NCBI GenBank assembly: GCA_900771995.1
Contig: CAAGQC010000077.1
Location: 1 to 20,106 of the forward strand
Reading direction: 5' to 3'
Origin: Lachnospiraceae bacterium
GTDB lineage: Bacteria; Bacillota; Clostridia; Lachnospirales; Lachnospiraceae
DNA length: 20,106 nucleotides
Shown here in pieces: positions 1-7,288 of this stretch. Each line of letters opens with the position of its first letter. The stretch's first letter is position 1. Made by a program: the position numbers and the translations under genes. The notes under the pieces are model-generated. The model was not told the origin of the DNA and did not search any database. It saw only the letters and a program-made list of their open reading frames with translations.

Positions 1-80
1 CATGCTTGCATGATAAGGCTTTTGAACTTGGGACCCGCCGCAGGCATCGTAGGAAGCTAGGCATCATAGCAACCCGCCAA
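1..80 (+). other. Possible 3' end of a structured RNA (6S-like?), partial
   Basis: No convincing coding frame is visible upstream of the helicase start. The stretch has repeated short words: ACCCGCC at 33-39 and 72-78, AGGCATC at 42-48 and 59-65, and the palindrome CATGC-tt-GCATG at 1-12. A TTGAAC followed by a GCCGCAGGCATC segment loosely recalls the 3' half of bacterial 6S RNA. The 5' half would lie outside the window, so pairing cannot be tested. No terminator separates it from the helicase gene. The last codons of an upstream gene are an alternative, since frame 1 is open to a TAG at 58-60. Confidence 0.2.
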
Positions 81-95
81 GGGAGGTGAAGTCAC

Positions 96-2717
96 ATGGC
101 AGGAGAAGTCAGAATATCGGTGCGTAATCTTGTGGAGTTCATCCTGCGCAGTGGCGACATCGACGACAGGAGACAGGGATCTCCGGAGAATGCCATGCAG
201 GAAGGAAGCAGGATCCATCGCATGATCCAGCGCCGCATGGGGGCTGATTATCAGGCGGAGGTGTCTTTGAAATACACCCACCCCACAGAGGACTATGTCA
301 TCATCGTAGAGGGACGGGCCGACGGCATCATCGAACAGAATGGGGAGACCACTATCGACGAGATCAAGGGTACCTACCGGGATCTGTCGAAGCTGAAAGC
401 ACCCCTTCCCTTACACATTGCCCAGGCCAAGTGCTATGCCTATATGTACAGCTTACAGAAGGAACTGCCCTATATCCGGGTGCGGCTGACTTATTGTAAT
501 ATAGAGACGGAAGATATCCGTTATTTTTATGAAGACTATGAATTCGTCAGACTGGAAGCCTGGTTCCAGAAGCTGATCAGCGATTACCGCAAGTGGGCGG
601 ATTATACCTGGCAGTGGAGAAAACTGCGGCAGAAGTCTATTGTCGAATTGCAGTTTCCCTTTGATTACCGGGATGGGCAGAAGGAACTGGTCAGCTACGT
701 GTACCAGACCATTTATCATAAGAGAAAATTATTTATAGAAGCTCCCACGGGAGTAGGCAAGACCATATCCACGATCTTTCCAACGGTAAAGGCCATGGGA
801 AAGGATATGGGGGACAAGCTGTTCTATCTCACCGCAAAGACCATCACCCGGACGGTGGCGGAGGACACTTTCTCGCTGCTTAGGGAAAAGGGATTGTGCT
901 TCAAGAGCATTATCCTGACGGCCAAGGAGAAGATCTGTTTTCAGGGACATACGGAATGCAATCCGGAGCAGTGTCCCTATGCCAAGGGGCATTTTGACCG
1001 GATCAATGACGCCATTTATGACCTGCTGACCCACGAGGAGAGCTTTACGAGAAGCAAAATAGAAGAATATGCCCTGAAATATCAGGTATGTCCCTTTGAA
1101 TTCGGACTGGATCTGAGCCTGTTCGCGGATGGAATCATCGGAGACTACAATTATCTCTTTGATCCCCATGTGTATCTGAAACGTTTCTTCGGAGACGGGA
1201 GCCAGGGTAATTATGTATTTCTGATCGACGAGGCACATAACCTCTTAGAGCGGGGCAGAGAGATGTACAGTGCGCCCCTCAGGAAGGAAGATCTGCTGGA
1301 ACTGAAACGGGAGATCAAACAGACAATCCTGTCGGAAATGGAAGAGGCTGCTCTGAAAAAACGTGATAAAGACGGAATTTCAGGACAGATGACATTAGAT
1401 ATGACAGATATGTCAAAACAGCTGCCACAGGAGATTACACTGGAGGAAACGGACGGTACCGATTCCCTCTATGTAAAGGGACACAAGGGGAAAAAGTCTG
1501 ACGGAAAGAGTATCTTTGTGCGGGAAGGCTATGCGGAGCGGATCAGCCAGCTGCTGGAGAAATGCAATGCACAGCTGTTGTCCATGAAGCGGGACTGTGA
1601 CGGATACCGTCTGGTGGATGATATTGACATGCTGGTACAGCCCCTGACCAGACTTCACACCGTGATCAGTGATTATCTGGAGGAGCAGGAGAAGGTCAGC
1701 TTGGAAGCGCGGGAAAATCTGCTGGATTTCTATTTCAAGCTCAGTCATTTCCTGGATATTTACGAAAGACAGGACGAAAACTATGTGAAATACACCAGAT
1801 TGTGTGAGGATGGCAGCTTCGAACTGAAGCTTTTCTGTGTGAATCCCAGAGAAAATCTGAAGGAATGTATGCTCAGGGGACGTAGCACGATCCTGTTTTC
1901 CGCCACGTTTCTGCCGATCCAGTATTACAAGAACCTGTTAGGCGGTAAGAAGGAAGACTACGAGGTATACGCCCATTCGGTGTTTGATCCGGAGAAGAGG
2001 ACCATTTTGATCGCGGGGGATGTGACCAGCAAGTTCACCCGAAGATCCCAGGAGGAATATTACAATATCGCCCGTTACATTCACGAAGTGGTGAAGAACC
2101 GGCACGGCAATTACATGATCTTTTTCCCGTCCTATTCCTTCATGAATCATATTTATGAGATCTATGAACAGTACTTTATGACGGAAGAAGAGGAATGTCT
2201 GGTACAGCAGGAATCCATGAACGAGGAGGAGAGGGAGTATTTCCTGAACCGCTTCCGGGGGAATGAGGACTGCGACCTGCAAAGCCTCATCGGTATGGAG
2301 ATCGAGGTGGAAGAGGAACAGACCCTGATCGGCTTTTGTGTGTTGGGCGGAATCTTCGGAGAGGGGATCGATCTGAAGAAGGACAGCCTGATCGGCGTTA
2401 TCGTGGTGGGAACCGGCCTGCCCCAGGTGGGCTGTGAGCGGGAGATCCTCAAGGGCTATTTTGACGAGAACGGAGAGAACGGCTTCGACTATTCCTATCG
2501 GTATCCGGGAATGAATAAAGTATTGCAGGCGGCGGGCCGGGTGATCCGGACGGCGGAGGATGTGGGCATTATTGTCCTGCTGGACGAGCGGTTTCAGCAG
2601 TATTCCTACCGGAGATTATTCCCCAGAGAGTGGGAACAGGTACAGCCCGTGACCGTGGACACGGTGGCGAAAAAGGTGGAACGCTTCTGGGATGCCTGGC
2701 TGTGGCAGAAGAGATGA
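96..2717 (+). CDS. RecB-type nuclease fused to XPD/DinG-family Fe-S DNA helicase
   Basis: This 873-residue protein is probably a cytosolic DNA repair or processing enzyme that unwinds DNA with ATP and may cleave it. Residues 1-180 carry a PD-(D/E)XK nuclease pattern: G37/H41, GRAD with D76, DEIKG with E89 and K91, and Q110...Y114/Y116. The helicase follows: Walker A EAPTGVGKT (215-223), four cysteines in the usual Fe-S position (C281, C288, C293, C332), the DEAH box (378-381), a SATF motif, GIFGEGIDL, and a final QAAGRVIR motif VI. All key residues are present, so it should be active. The start has a strong GGGAGGTGA site (81-89) seven bases upstream. It is the first gene in the window and its partner genes are unknown. 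The family is known as DinG/Rad3-like with an N-terminal Cas4/RecB-like domain; the cellular role is inferred. Polarity and substrate cannot be read from sequence. Confidence 0.9.
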   Translation: MAGEVRISVRNLVEFILRSGDIDDRRQGSPENAMQEGSRIHRMIQRRMGADYQAEVSLKYTHPTEDYVIIVEGRADGIIEQNGETTIDEIKGTYRDLSKLKAPLPLHIAQAKCYAYMYSLQKELPYIRVRLTYCNIETEDIRYFYEDYEFVRLEAWFQKLISDYRKWADYTWQWRKLRQKSIVELQFPFDYRDGQKELVSYVYQTIYHKRKLFIEAPTGVGKTISTIFPTVKAMGKDMGDKLFYLTAKTITRTVAEDTFSLLREKGLCFKSIILTAKEKICFQGHTECNPEQCPYAKGHFDRINDAIYDLLTHEESFTRSKIEEYALKYQVCPFEFGLDLSLFADGIIGDYNYLFDPHVYLKRFFGDGSQGNYVFLIDEAHNLLERGREMYSAPLRKEDLLELKREIKQTILSEMEEAALKKRDKDGISGQMTLDMTDMSKQLPQEITLEETDGTDSLYVKGHKGKKSDGKSIFVREGYAERISQLLEKCNAQLLSMKRDCDGYRLVDDIDMLVQPLTRLHTVISDYLEEQEKVSLEARENLLDFYFKLSHFLDIYERQDENYVKYTRLCEDGSFELKLFCVNPRENLKECMLRGRSTILFSATFLPIQYYKNLLGGKKEDYEVYAHSVFDPEKRTILIAGDVTSKFTRRSQEEYYNIARYIHEVVKNRHGNYMIFFPSYSFMNHIYEIYEQYFMTEEEECLVQQESMNEEEREYFLNRFRGNEDCDLQSLIGMEIEVEEEQTLIGFCVLGGIFGEGIDLKKDSLIGVIVVGTGLPQVGCEREILKGYFDENGENGFDYSYRYPGMNKVLQAAGRVIRTAEDVGIIVLLDERFQQYSYRRLFPREWEQVQPVTVDTVAKKVERFWDAWLWQKR

Positions 2718-2765
2718 TTTTCGATGTGATACAGGAGTTGATATCCGATATGACAATCCACATAA

Positions 2766-2792
2766 CCACATATGACACATGTGTATATGTGG
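2766..2792. repeat. 27 bp imperfect palindrome
   Basis: Outer arms CCACATAT (2766-2773) and ATATGTGG (2785-2792) flank a central perfect palindrome ACACATGTGT (2775-2784), with one unpaired G at 2774. The right edge overlaps the DnaA box at 2788-2796. It could be a dimeric regulator operator. It is not an intrinsic terminator, because no T run follows. Confidence 0.6.
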
Positions 2793-2839
2793 ATAAGTCG
2801 GTGGATTTTGTGGATTATTTGGAGTTTTACACAGAAAAA

Positions 2840-2869
2840 ACGACAGATGGTTCAAAAATGGTGTATAAT
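2840..2869 (+). promoter_or_regulatory. Sigma-A-type promoter for the GH13-glycolipid operon
   Basis: A perfect -10 TATAAT lies at 2864-2869, with a weak -35 ACGACA (2840-2845, 4/6) 18 bases upstream. Transcription would begin near 2876, right before the DnaA box at 2884-2892, and run into the glycosidase gene. Confidence 0.5.
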
Positions 2870-2940
2870 AGCAAAAGAACCGTTGTGGATAAAAAAACAA
2901 AACGGTACTGAATCAGTCAATGAAAGGCATGGTGACTAAT

Positions 2941-4254
2941 ATGTGGGCTTATGAAAGTGTTTTTTATCAGATCTATCCCATGGGATTCTGCGGAGTTCCT
3001 TTTGAAAATGACGGAGTACAGAGACATGAGATCAAACGTGTGGAGGACTGGATTCCCCATATGCAGAAGCTGGGAGTGAATGCGGTCTATTTCTCTCCGG
3101 TATTCGAATCGGATACCCATGGATACAATACCAGAGATTACCGGAAGATCGATGTGAGACTGGGAACCAATGAAGATTTTAAGGAGGTCTGTGATGCATT
3201 GCATGCAGCCGGGATCCGGGTGGTGCTGGACGGTGTGTTCAATCATGTGGGCAGAGGCTTTGTCCAGTTCCAGGATGTGATCCGCAACCGGGAGAACTCT
3301 CCCTATGTGAACTGGTTCTACCGGATCGACTTCGGGGGCAATTCCAATTACAATGACGGACTCTGGTATGAGGGATGGGAAGGCTGCTTTGATCTGGTGA
3401 AGCTGAACCTGCAGAATCCCGATGTGGTGAACTATCTGTTAGACAGCGTCAAGGGCTGGATTGATGAATTCGGTATCGACGGTCTGCGGCTGGATGTGGC
3501 TTACAGCCTGGACGAGAATTTCGTCAGAAGGCTGCGGGAAGTGACCAGTGCCTATAAGCAGGATTTCTTCTTGTTGGGAGAGATGCTTCACGGAGATTAC
3601 AACCGTCTGATGAACGATCAGATGCTGCATTCCGCAACGAACTACGAGTGCTATAAGGGACTTTACAGCAGCTTCAACAGCATGAACATGTTCGAGATCG
3701 TACATTCCCTGTTACGTCAGTTCGGACCGGAGAACTGGACACTGTACAAGGGCAAGCATCTGCTGTCCTTCGTGGATAACCACGATGTGACCCGTGTGGC
3801 CAGTATTCTGAACAACGAGAATCATCTGCCGTTAATCTATGCCATGGCCTTCGGCATGCCCGGCATTCCCTGTGTCTACTACGGAAGTGAATGGGGCTTC
3901 AAAGCCCGCAAGGAAGACGGCGATCCCGCCCTGCGTCCCTGCTTTGCCAAGCCGGAGTGGAACGGCCTGTGTGACTGGATCTGTAAGCTGGCGGAGGCCA
4001 AGAAGCATTCCGAAGCCTTGAATTACGGTGCATTCCGCTCGGTGCTGCTGACCAATAAGCAGTGCATTTTCGAGAGAAAATCGGAGCATGAGAGAGTACT
4101 GGTGGCCATCAATGCGGACGGAGCGGATTTCATGGCGCATTTTGATGCTGGCTGCGGTACGGCGGTGGATCTGATCACCGGGGAAGCCCATGATTTTGGC
4201 GGCGGAAGCCTTCTGCCTGCCTACAGCGCTTATTTCTGGAAGATGGAAAACTAA
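2941..4254 (+). CDS. GH13 alpha-amylase family glycosidase, intracellular
   Basis: This is a 437-residue alpha-glucan hydrolase of the GH13 clan, with no signal peptide, so it probably acts in the cytosol on maltodextrins or similar alpha-glucosides. The four family regions are intact: DGVFNH (97-102), GLRLD with nucleophile D185, LLGEM with acid/base E214, and FVDNHD with stabiliser D282. A (beta/alpha)8 barrel spans about residues 5-345 and a short C-terminal beta domain follows. No N-terminal CBM34-type domain is present. I chose ATG 2941 because GGTGA (2931-2935) sits five bases upstream and the family-typical start (ESVFYQIYP) follows; ATG 2920 and 2929 are in frame but less well placed. 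Only 14 bases separate it from the next gene, so it shares a transcript with lipid genes. Exact specificity cannot be assigned. Confidence 0.88.
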   Translation: MWAYESVFYQIYPMGFCGVPFENDGVQRHEIKRVEDWIPHMQKLGVNAVYFSPVFESDTHGYNTRDYRKIDVRLGTNEDFKEVCDALHAAGIRVVLDGVFNHVGRGFVQFQDVIRNRENSPYVNWFYRIDFGGNSNYNDGLWYEGWEGCFDLVKLNLQNPDVVNYLLDSVKGWIDEFGIDGLRLDVAYSLDENFVRRLREVTSAYKQDFFLLGEMLHGDYNRLMNDQMLHSATNYECYKGLYSSFNSMNMFEIVHSLLRQFGPENWTLYKGKHLLSFVDNHDVTRVASILNNENHLPLIYAMAFGMPGIPCVYYGSEWGFKARKEDGDPALRPCFAKPEWNGLCDWICKLAEAKKHSEALNYGAFRSVLLTNKQCIFERKSEHERVLVAINADGADFMAHFDAGCGTAVDLITGEAHDFGGGSLLPAYSAYFWKMEN

Positions 4255-4268
4255 CGGAGAACTTATCT

Positions 4269-5408
4269 ATGAAGGTACTGATCTTATCCACCGGCACCGG
4301 TGAGGGGCATAATTCCGCTGCAAAAGCGGTGAAGGAACAATTTGAACGCCGGAAGATCCCCTGTGAACTGGCGGATGTGCTGGATTTCGCTTCGGACAAG
4401 GCCAGTGCCTACGGGCGCAGGATCTATATCTGGAGCACTGTCCGGGCGAAAAAGGTGTTTGCCGGGGCTTACCGGGCGGGGAGAGCCATCTCTTCCGCCA
4501 GATTAAAGTCCCCGGTGTATTTTGCCAACGCTCTGTATGCGGACAGGCTGTGCAGCTATATTCAGGAGAACGGATACGATACGGTGGTGATGCCGCATCT
4601 GTTCCCGGCGGAGGCCATGACCTGGCTGTTACGGAAGCATAAGCTGGATGTGCAGACCTATTTTATCGCCACAGATTATACCTGCATTCCTTTTACGGAA
4701 GAGACCCGGGTGGATTACTATTTTATTCCTCACGAGGAGCTGGCAACGGAGTTCATCAAACGGGGCATCCCCGTGGAGAAACTGGTGCCCACGGGAATTC
4801 CAGTGTCGGAACGGTTCCTGCATCTGCCCACCCGGGAGGAGGCCAGGGCACATCTGGGGATTCCGGCGGATAAGTCCTGCATCCTTATGATGGCGGGAAG
4901 TATGGGTTACGGCCGCGTGGAGAGCATGGCGGCCAGACTGGTGGAGCAGACCGGAGAGGAGACCCATCTGTACATTCTGGGAGGCACGAATGAGGAACTG
5001 AAGAAGAACCTAAGGGATACCTATGCCGGAACGGAGCGGGTGCATGTGCTGGATTTTACTACGGAAGCGCATCTCTACATGGCAGCGGCGGATATTCTGT
5101 TCACCAAGCCGGGAGGACTGACTTCCACAGAGGCGGTGGCGGCAAAAGTAGCGCTGGTACACACGAAGCCCATCCCCGGCTGTGAAGACCGCAACGTTTC
5201 CTTTTTCACGGAACACGGCATGTCTGTGTCGGGGGATACGGAAGAGAGCATGATACAAAAGGGACTGGAGCTTTTACGGGATCCGGCGGCACAGGCCAGA
5301 ATGCGGGAGTGTCAGGAAAAATACGGAAAACCTTATGCAGCCGATGCCATCTGCGAATTCATCTGCGGACGAAAGGAAGCGATGGAAGCAGCACAGGAGG
5401 AAGCTTAG
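4269..5408 (+). CDS. UgtP/MGDG-synthase-type diacylglycerol glycosyltransferase
   Basis: This 379-residue GT-B enzyme of the GT28/MGDG-synthase family probably transfers glucose or galactose from a UDP-sugar to diacylglycerol at the inner face of the membrane, making glycolipid (and lipoteichoic acid anchor lipid where that exists). The N-terminal acceptor domain has the hallmark TGTGEGHNSAA (8-18). The C-terminal donor domain has AGSMGYG (209-215), KPGGLTSTEA (280-289) and PGCEDRN (303-309), where the family usually has PGQExxN. No transmembrane segment is seen, as expected for a peripheral enzyme. The start is preceded by an ACGGAGAA site (4254-4261). It lies between a GH13 enzyme and a PlsY-like protein, which supports a role in membrane lipid supply. 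Sugar and number of residues added are not predictable. A MurG-like role is less likely given the N-terminal domain. Confidence 0.85.
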   Translation: MKVLILSTGTGEGHNSAAKAVKEQFERRKIPCELADVLDFASDKASAYGRRIYIWSTVRAKKVFAGAYRAGRAISSARLKSPVYFANALYADRLCSYIQENGYDTVVMPHLFPAEAMTWLLRKHKLDVQTYFIATDYTCIPFTEETRVDYYFIPHEELATEFIKRGIPVEKLVPTGIPVSERFLHLPTREEARAHLGIPADKSCILMMAGSMGYGRVESMAARLVEQTGEETHLYILGGTNEELKKNLRDTYAGTERVHVLDFTTEAHLYMAAADILFTKPGGLTSTEAVAAKVALVHTKPIPGCEDRNVSFFTEHGMSVSGDTEESMIQKGLELLRDPAAQARMRECQEKYGKPYAADAICEFICGRKEAMEAAQEEA

Positions 5409-5440
5409 GTGCAGAGGGAAACGACAGAGAGGAGAGCCAG

Positions 5441-6061
5441 ATGGTCATACGTGAACTGGGGATGACGGTTGCCGGATTGTTATGCGGCAGTCTGTTATTC
5501 GGCAGAGCATTGCCTCAATGGATCAAAGGAATCGATGTTACAAAAGTCAGCTCTGACCATAATCCGGGGACAGCCAATGCCATGAAATACGCGGGAATTC
5601 CCATCGGAATCCTGTGTCTGCTGGGAGATCTGCTAAAGGGTGCAATCCCGGTATATCTGGCGGTGGGGATGGGACTTATGACCGGCAGTCTGTTCCCTCT
5701 GATCATGGCGGCACCGGTACTGGGGCATGCCTATTCCCTGTTTTACCATGGAAAAGGAGGCAAAGCCATTGCAGTGTCCTTCGGTGTGCTGATCGGTCTG
5801 GCGCCGGTCCGGCCGGAATTGTTACTTTTGCTTATTGTATTGTATCTCTCCGGATCTGCCATCCGGATAAGACCCCATATCAGAAGGACCCGGATCACCT
5901 ATATCTGTTTCGGTGTGGTGGCGGCCGTTCTGCTGACTTTGCAGCGGATCCCGTTACAGGTATTTCTGGGAGCACTTTTTATTTCAGCTATTGTAATCCA
6001 CAAAAACAGTGTCCGTCAGGAATTTCTGGAGGAGACTTCGGAATCTTTGGAAAGTCTTTAG
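5441..6061 (+). CDS. PlsY-like glycerol-3-phosphate acyltransferase family membrane protein
   Basis: This 206-residue integral membrane protein matches the PlsY family (about 200 residues), which acylates glycerol-3-phosphate from acyl-phosphate in the first step of phospholipid synthesis. Visible motif equivalents are DHNPGTANA (39-47, for the usual SxNxGATNA), D63-x-x-K66-G67, and GHAYSLFYHGKGGKA (95-109, for GHxxSxFxxFKGGKG). Several hydrophobic segments are present. The open frame extends upstream inside the glycosyltransferase gene, but ATG 5441 has a GAGAGGAGAG site and gives the expected length. It follows the glycosyltransferase by 32 bases. The first motif is altered compared with ordinary PlsY, so this may be a second, specialised copy using a different substrate. 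That is inference; a housekeeping plsY elsewhere in the genome would support it. Confidence 0.78.
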   Translation: MVIRELGMTVAGLLCGSLLFGRALPQWIKGIDVTKVSSDHNPGTANAMKYAGIPIGILCLLGDLLKGAIPVYLAVGMGLMTGSLFPLIMAAPVLGHAYSLFYHGKGGKAIAVSFGVLIGLAPVRPELLLLLIVLYLSGSAIRIRPHIRRTRITYICFGVVAAVLLTLQRIPLQVFLGALFISAIVIHKNSVRQEFLEETSESLESL

Positions 6062-6083
6062 AATTTCTTACGGTTTCTCTATA

Positions 6084-6112
6084 TTGACACATGATATTAT
6101 ATGCCGTATAGT
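6084..6112 (+). promoter_or_regulatory. Sigma-A promoter of the padR operon
   Basis: The -35 TTGACA is perfect (6084-6089). A 17-base spacer leads to -10 TATAGT (6107-6112, 5/6). The -10 lies inside the left arm of the inverted repeat 6094-6147, so a protein bound to that dyad would block RNA polymerase. Confidence 0.75.
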
Positions 6113-6147
6113 ATAGCCACAGAGCAATACTATACGGCATATAATAT
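6094..6147. repeat. Perfect 21 bp inverted repeat, probable PadR operator
   Basis: Arms 6094-6114 and 6127-6147 are exact reverse complements over 21 bases, separated by a 12-base loop (6115-6126). The core reads TATATGCCGTATAGTAT on the left and its mirror on the right; each arm has a partial inner dyad (TATA...TATA). The left arm covers the -10 element, and the expected transcription start falls in the loop. Action as a DNA operator is therefore more likely than an RNA hairpin. Autoregulation by the PadR protein encoded downstream is inferred. Confidence 0.7.
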
Positions 6148-6193
6148 TGTAAGGTAAGCCGGATAGCTGTAATTTTCAGAGAGGAGCGATAGA

Positions 6194-6529
6194 ATGCTTT
6201 TTAATACAGGAGCAGCTCTGCTGGATGCTATTGTGCTGGCGGTGGTGGCCCGGGAACCGGAAGGAACCTATGGCTACAAGATCACCCAGGAAGTCCGTCA
6301 GGTGATTGAACTGTCGGAATCCACCCTGTATCCCGTGCTTCGGCGGTTACAGAAGGACGAATGTCTGGAAGTCTATGACCGGGAATGCAGCGGCAGGACG
6401 AGACGCTATTACAAAGTCACCAGCAGAGGCTGGGCACAGCTTCATTTATATGAGAGTGAGTGGCGCAGTTACAGCGACAAGATTACAGGATTGTTTGAGG
6501 GAAGACCGGGCAGCCGGTCAGAGGCGTAA
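6194..6529 (+). CDS. PadR-family transcriptional regulator
   Basis: This 111-residue winged-helix DNA-binding protein belongs to the short PadR group. Family features are visible: YGYKITQEV (26-34), STLYPVLRRLQKD (43-55) as the recognition helix, and the wing SGRTRRYYKVT. The long C-terminal dimerisation domain of larger PadR proteins is absent, as is usual for short members. A GAGAGGAGCG site precedes ATG 6194. It is first in an operon with a HAAS/DUF1700 protein and a DUF4097 protein, a common Firmicutes arrangement. It probably represses its own operon through the inverted repeat at 6094-6147. The effector is unknown; short PadR proteins often answer to envelope stress or small ligands. 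Confidence 0.9.
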   Translation: MLFNTGAALLDAIVLAVVAREPEGTYGYKITQEVRQVIELSESTLYPVLRRLQKDECLEVYDRECSGRTRRYYKVTSRGWAQLHLYESEWRSYSDKITGLFEGRPGSRSEA

Positions 6530-6556
6530 ACAGGCGCAGATGGGAGAAATAGTAGA

Positions 6557-7288
6557 ATGAGCAGAACGGAGTTTATGAGGCAGCTGGAAAGCCTGCTGCA
6601 AAATATTTCCGCCACGGAGCGGGAGGAAGCGTTACAATACTATAATGAATATTTTAATGACGCGGGGCCGGAGAATGAACAGAATGTCATCGAGGCACTG
6701 GGAAATCCGATGAAAGTAGCGGAGAATATCAAAAAGGACATTTTCGGAAACGGTTATGGAGAGAATAGCTACCAGAAGATCAATGCGGAAACCAAAGCAG
6801 TGATCACCTATCCGGCAGATTCCAATGGGGAAGACGGCAGCACAGAACAGCGTAACTGGCAGAACGGTGCAGCACAGACTGCACAGGCACAGACGGTATC
6901 CTCGCAGGAAAAAGAGGGAATGTCCACCGGCATGATCGTGCTGATCGTACTTCTGTGTATTCTGGCATCCCCGGTGATCCTGGGAGTTGCTTCCGCCGGT
7001 ATCGGCGTAGCAGCAGGGCTGATTGCTGCATGGCTGGGGCTGATCATCGGTTTCGGGGCAACTGCAGTGGCACTGATACTGGTGCTGATCGCACTGGTGG
7101 TTACAGGGATCATCAGCATGTTTACCCATCCCTTTGTGGGAATGTGCCTGATCGGTGCCGGACTGATCTGCGGAGGCGTCGGCCTGCTGTTTTTGATGCT
7201 GACCGTGGCTATGGCGGGGATCGTCACCCCGGCAGTTTGTCGTTGGATCGGCGGATTATTCCAGAAAAGAGGTAAAACAAACGCATGA
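6557..7288 (+). CDS. HAAS/DUF1700 domain membrane protein
   Basis: This 243-residue protein has a soluble N-terminal HAAS-type helical domain (about 1-65, with REEALQYYNEYFNDAG and a conserved IEALGNP turn), a polar Gln/Ala-rich linker (about 75-122), and a glycine-rich membrane part with about four hydrophobic segments (125-235). HAAS domains usually sit beside PadR regulators and are thought to pass a signal between membrane and regulator; the detail is not established. The start is 27 bases after padR. The stop overlaps the next start by four bases (ATGA), so the two membrane proteins are translationally coupled. Function is assigned by family and context only. Confidence 0.85.
   Translation: MSRTEFMRQLESLLQNISATEREEALQYYNEYFNDAGPENEQNVIEALGNPMKVAENIKKDIFGNGYGENSYQKINAETKAVITYPADSNGEDGSTEQRNWQNGAAQTAQAQTVSSQEKEGMSTGMIVLIVLLCILASPVILGVASAGIGVAAGLIAAWLGLIIGFGATAVALILVLIALVVTGIISMFTHPFVGMCLIGAGLICGGVGLLFLMLTVAMAGIVTPAVCRWIGGLFQKRGKTNA

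Larger units (their letters stand above)
2754..2892. promoter_or_regulatory. Cluster of DnaA-box-like sites
   Basis: Two exact matches to the DnaA box TTATCCACA, both on the minus strand (read as TGTGGATAA on +), lie at 2788-2796 and 2884-2892. An 8/9 match, TGTGGATTA, lies at 2809-2817. Two 7/9 matches on the plus strand lie at 2754-2762 and 2762-2770. They flank the promoter at 2840-2869, and the last box sits just past the expected transcription start. This could be a DnaA-controlled promoter or a DnaA-binding cluster. No dnaA or dnaN gene and no AT-rich unwinding element is nearby, so a replication origin is unlikely. Binding is inferred. Confidence 0.5.

Noticed and set aside
2754..2892. 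Chromosomal replication origin
   Set aside because: No dnaA, dnaN or gidA-type gene and no clear AT-rich unwinding element is near; only DnaA-box matches are seen.
2630..2911. 93-codon + strand frame across the helicase end and the intergenic region
   Set aside because: It overlaps the helicase in another frame, has no ribosome site, and its second half is just the DnaA-box/palindrome/promoter sequence.
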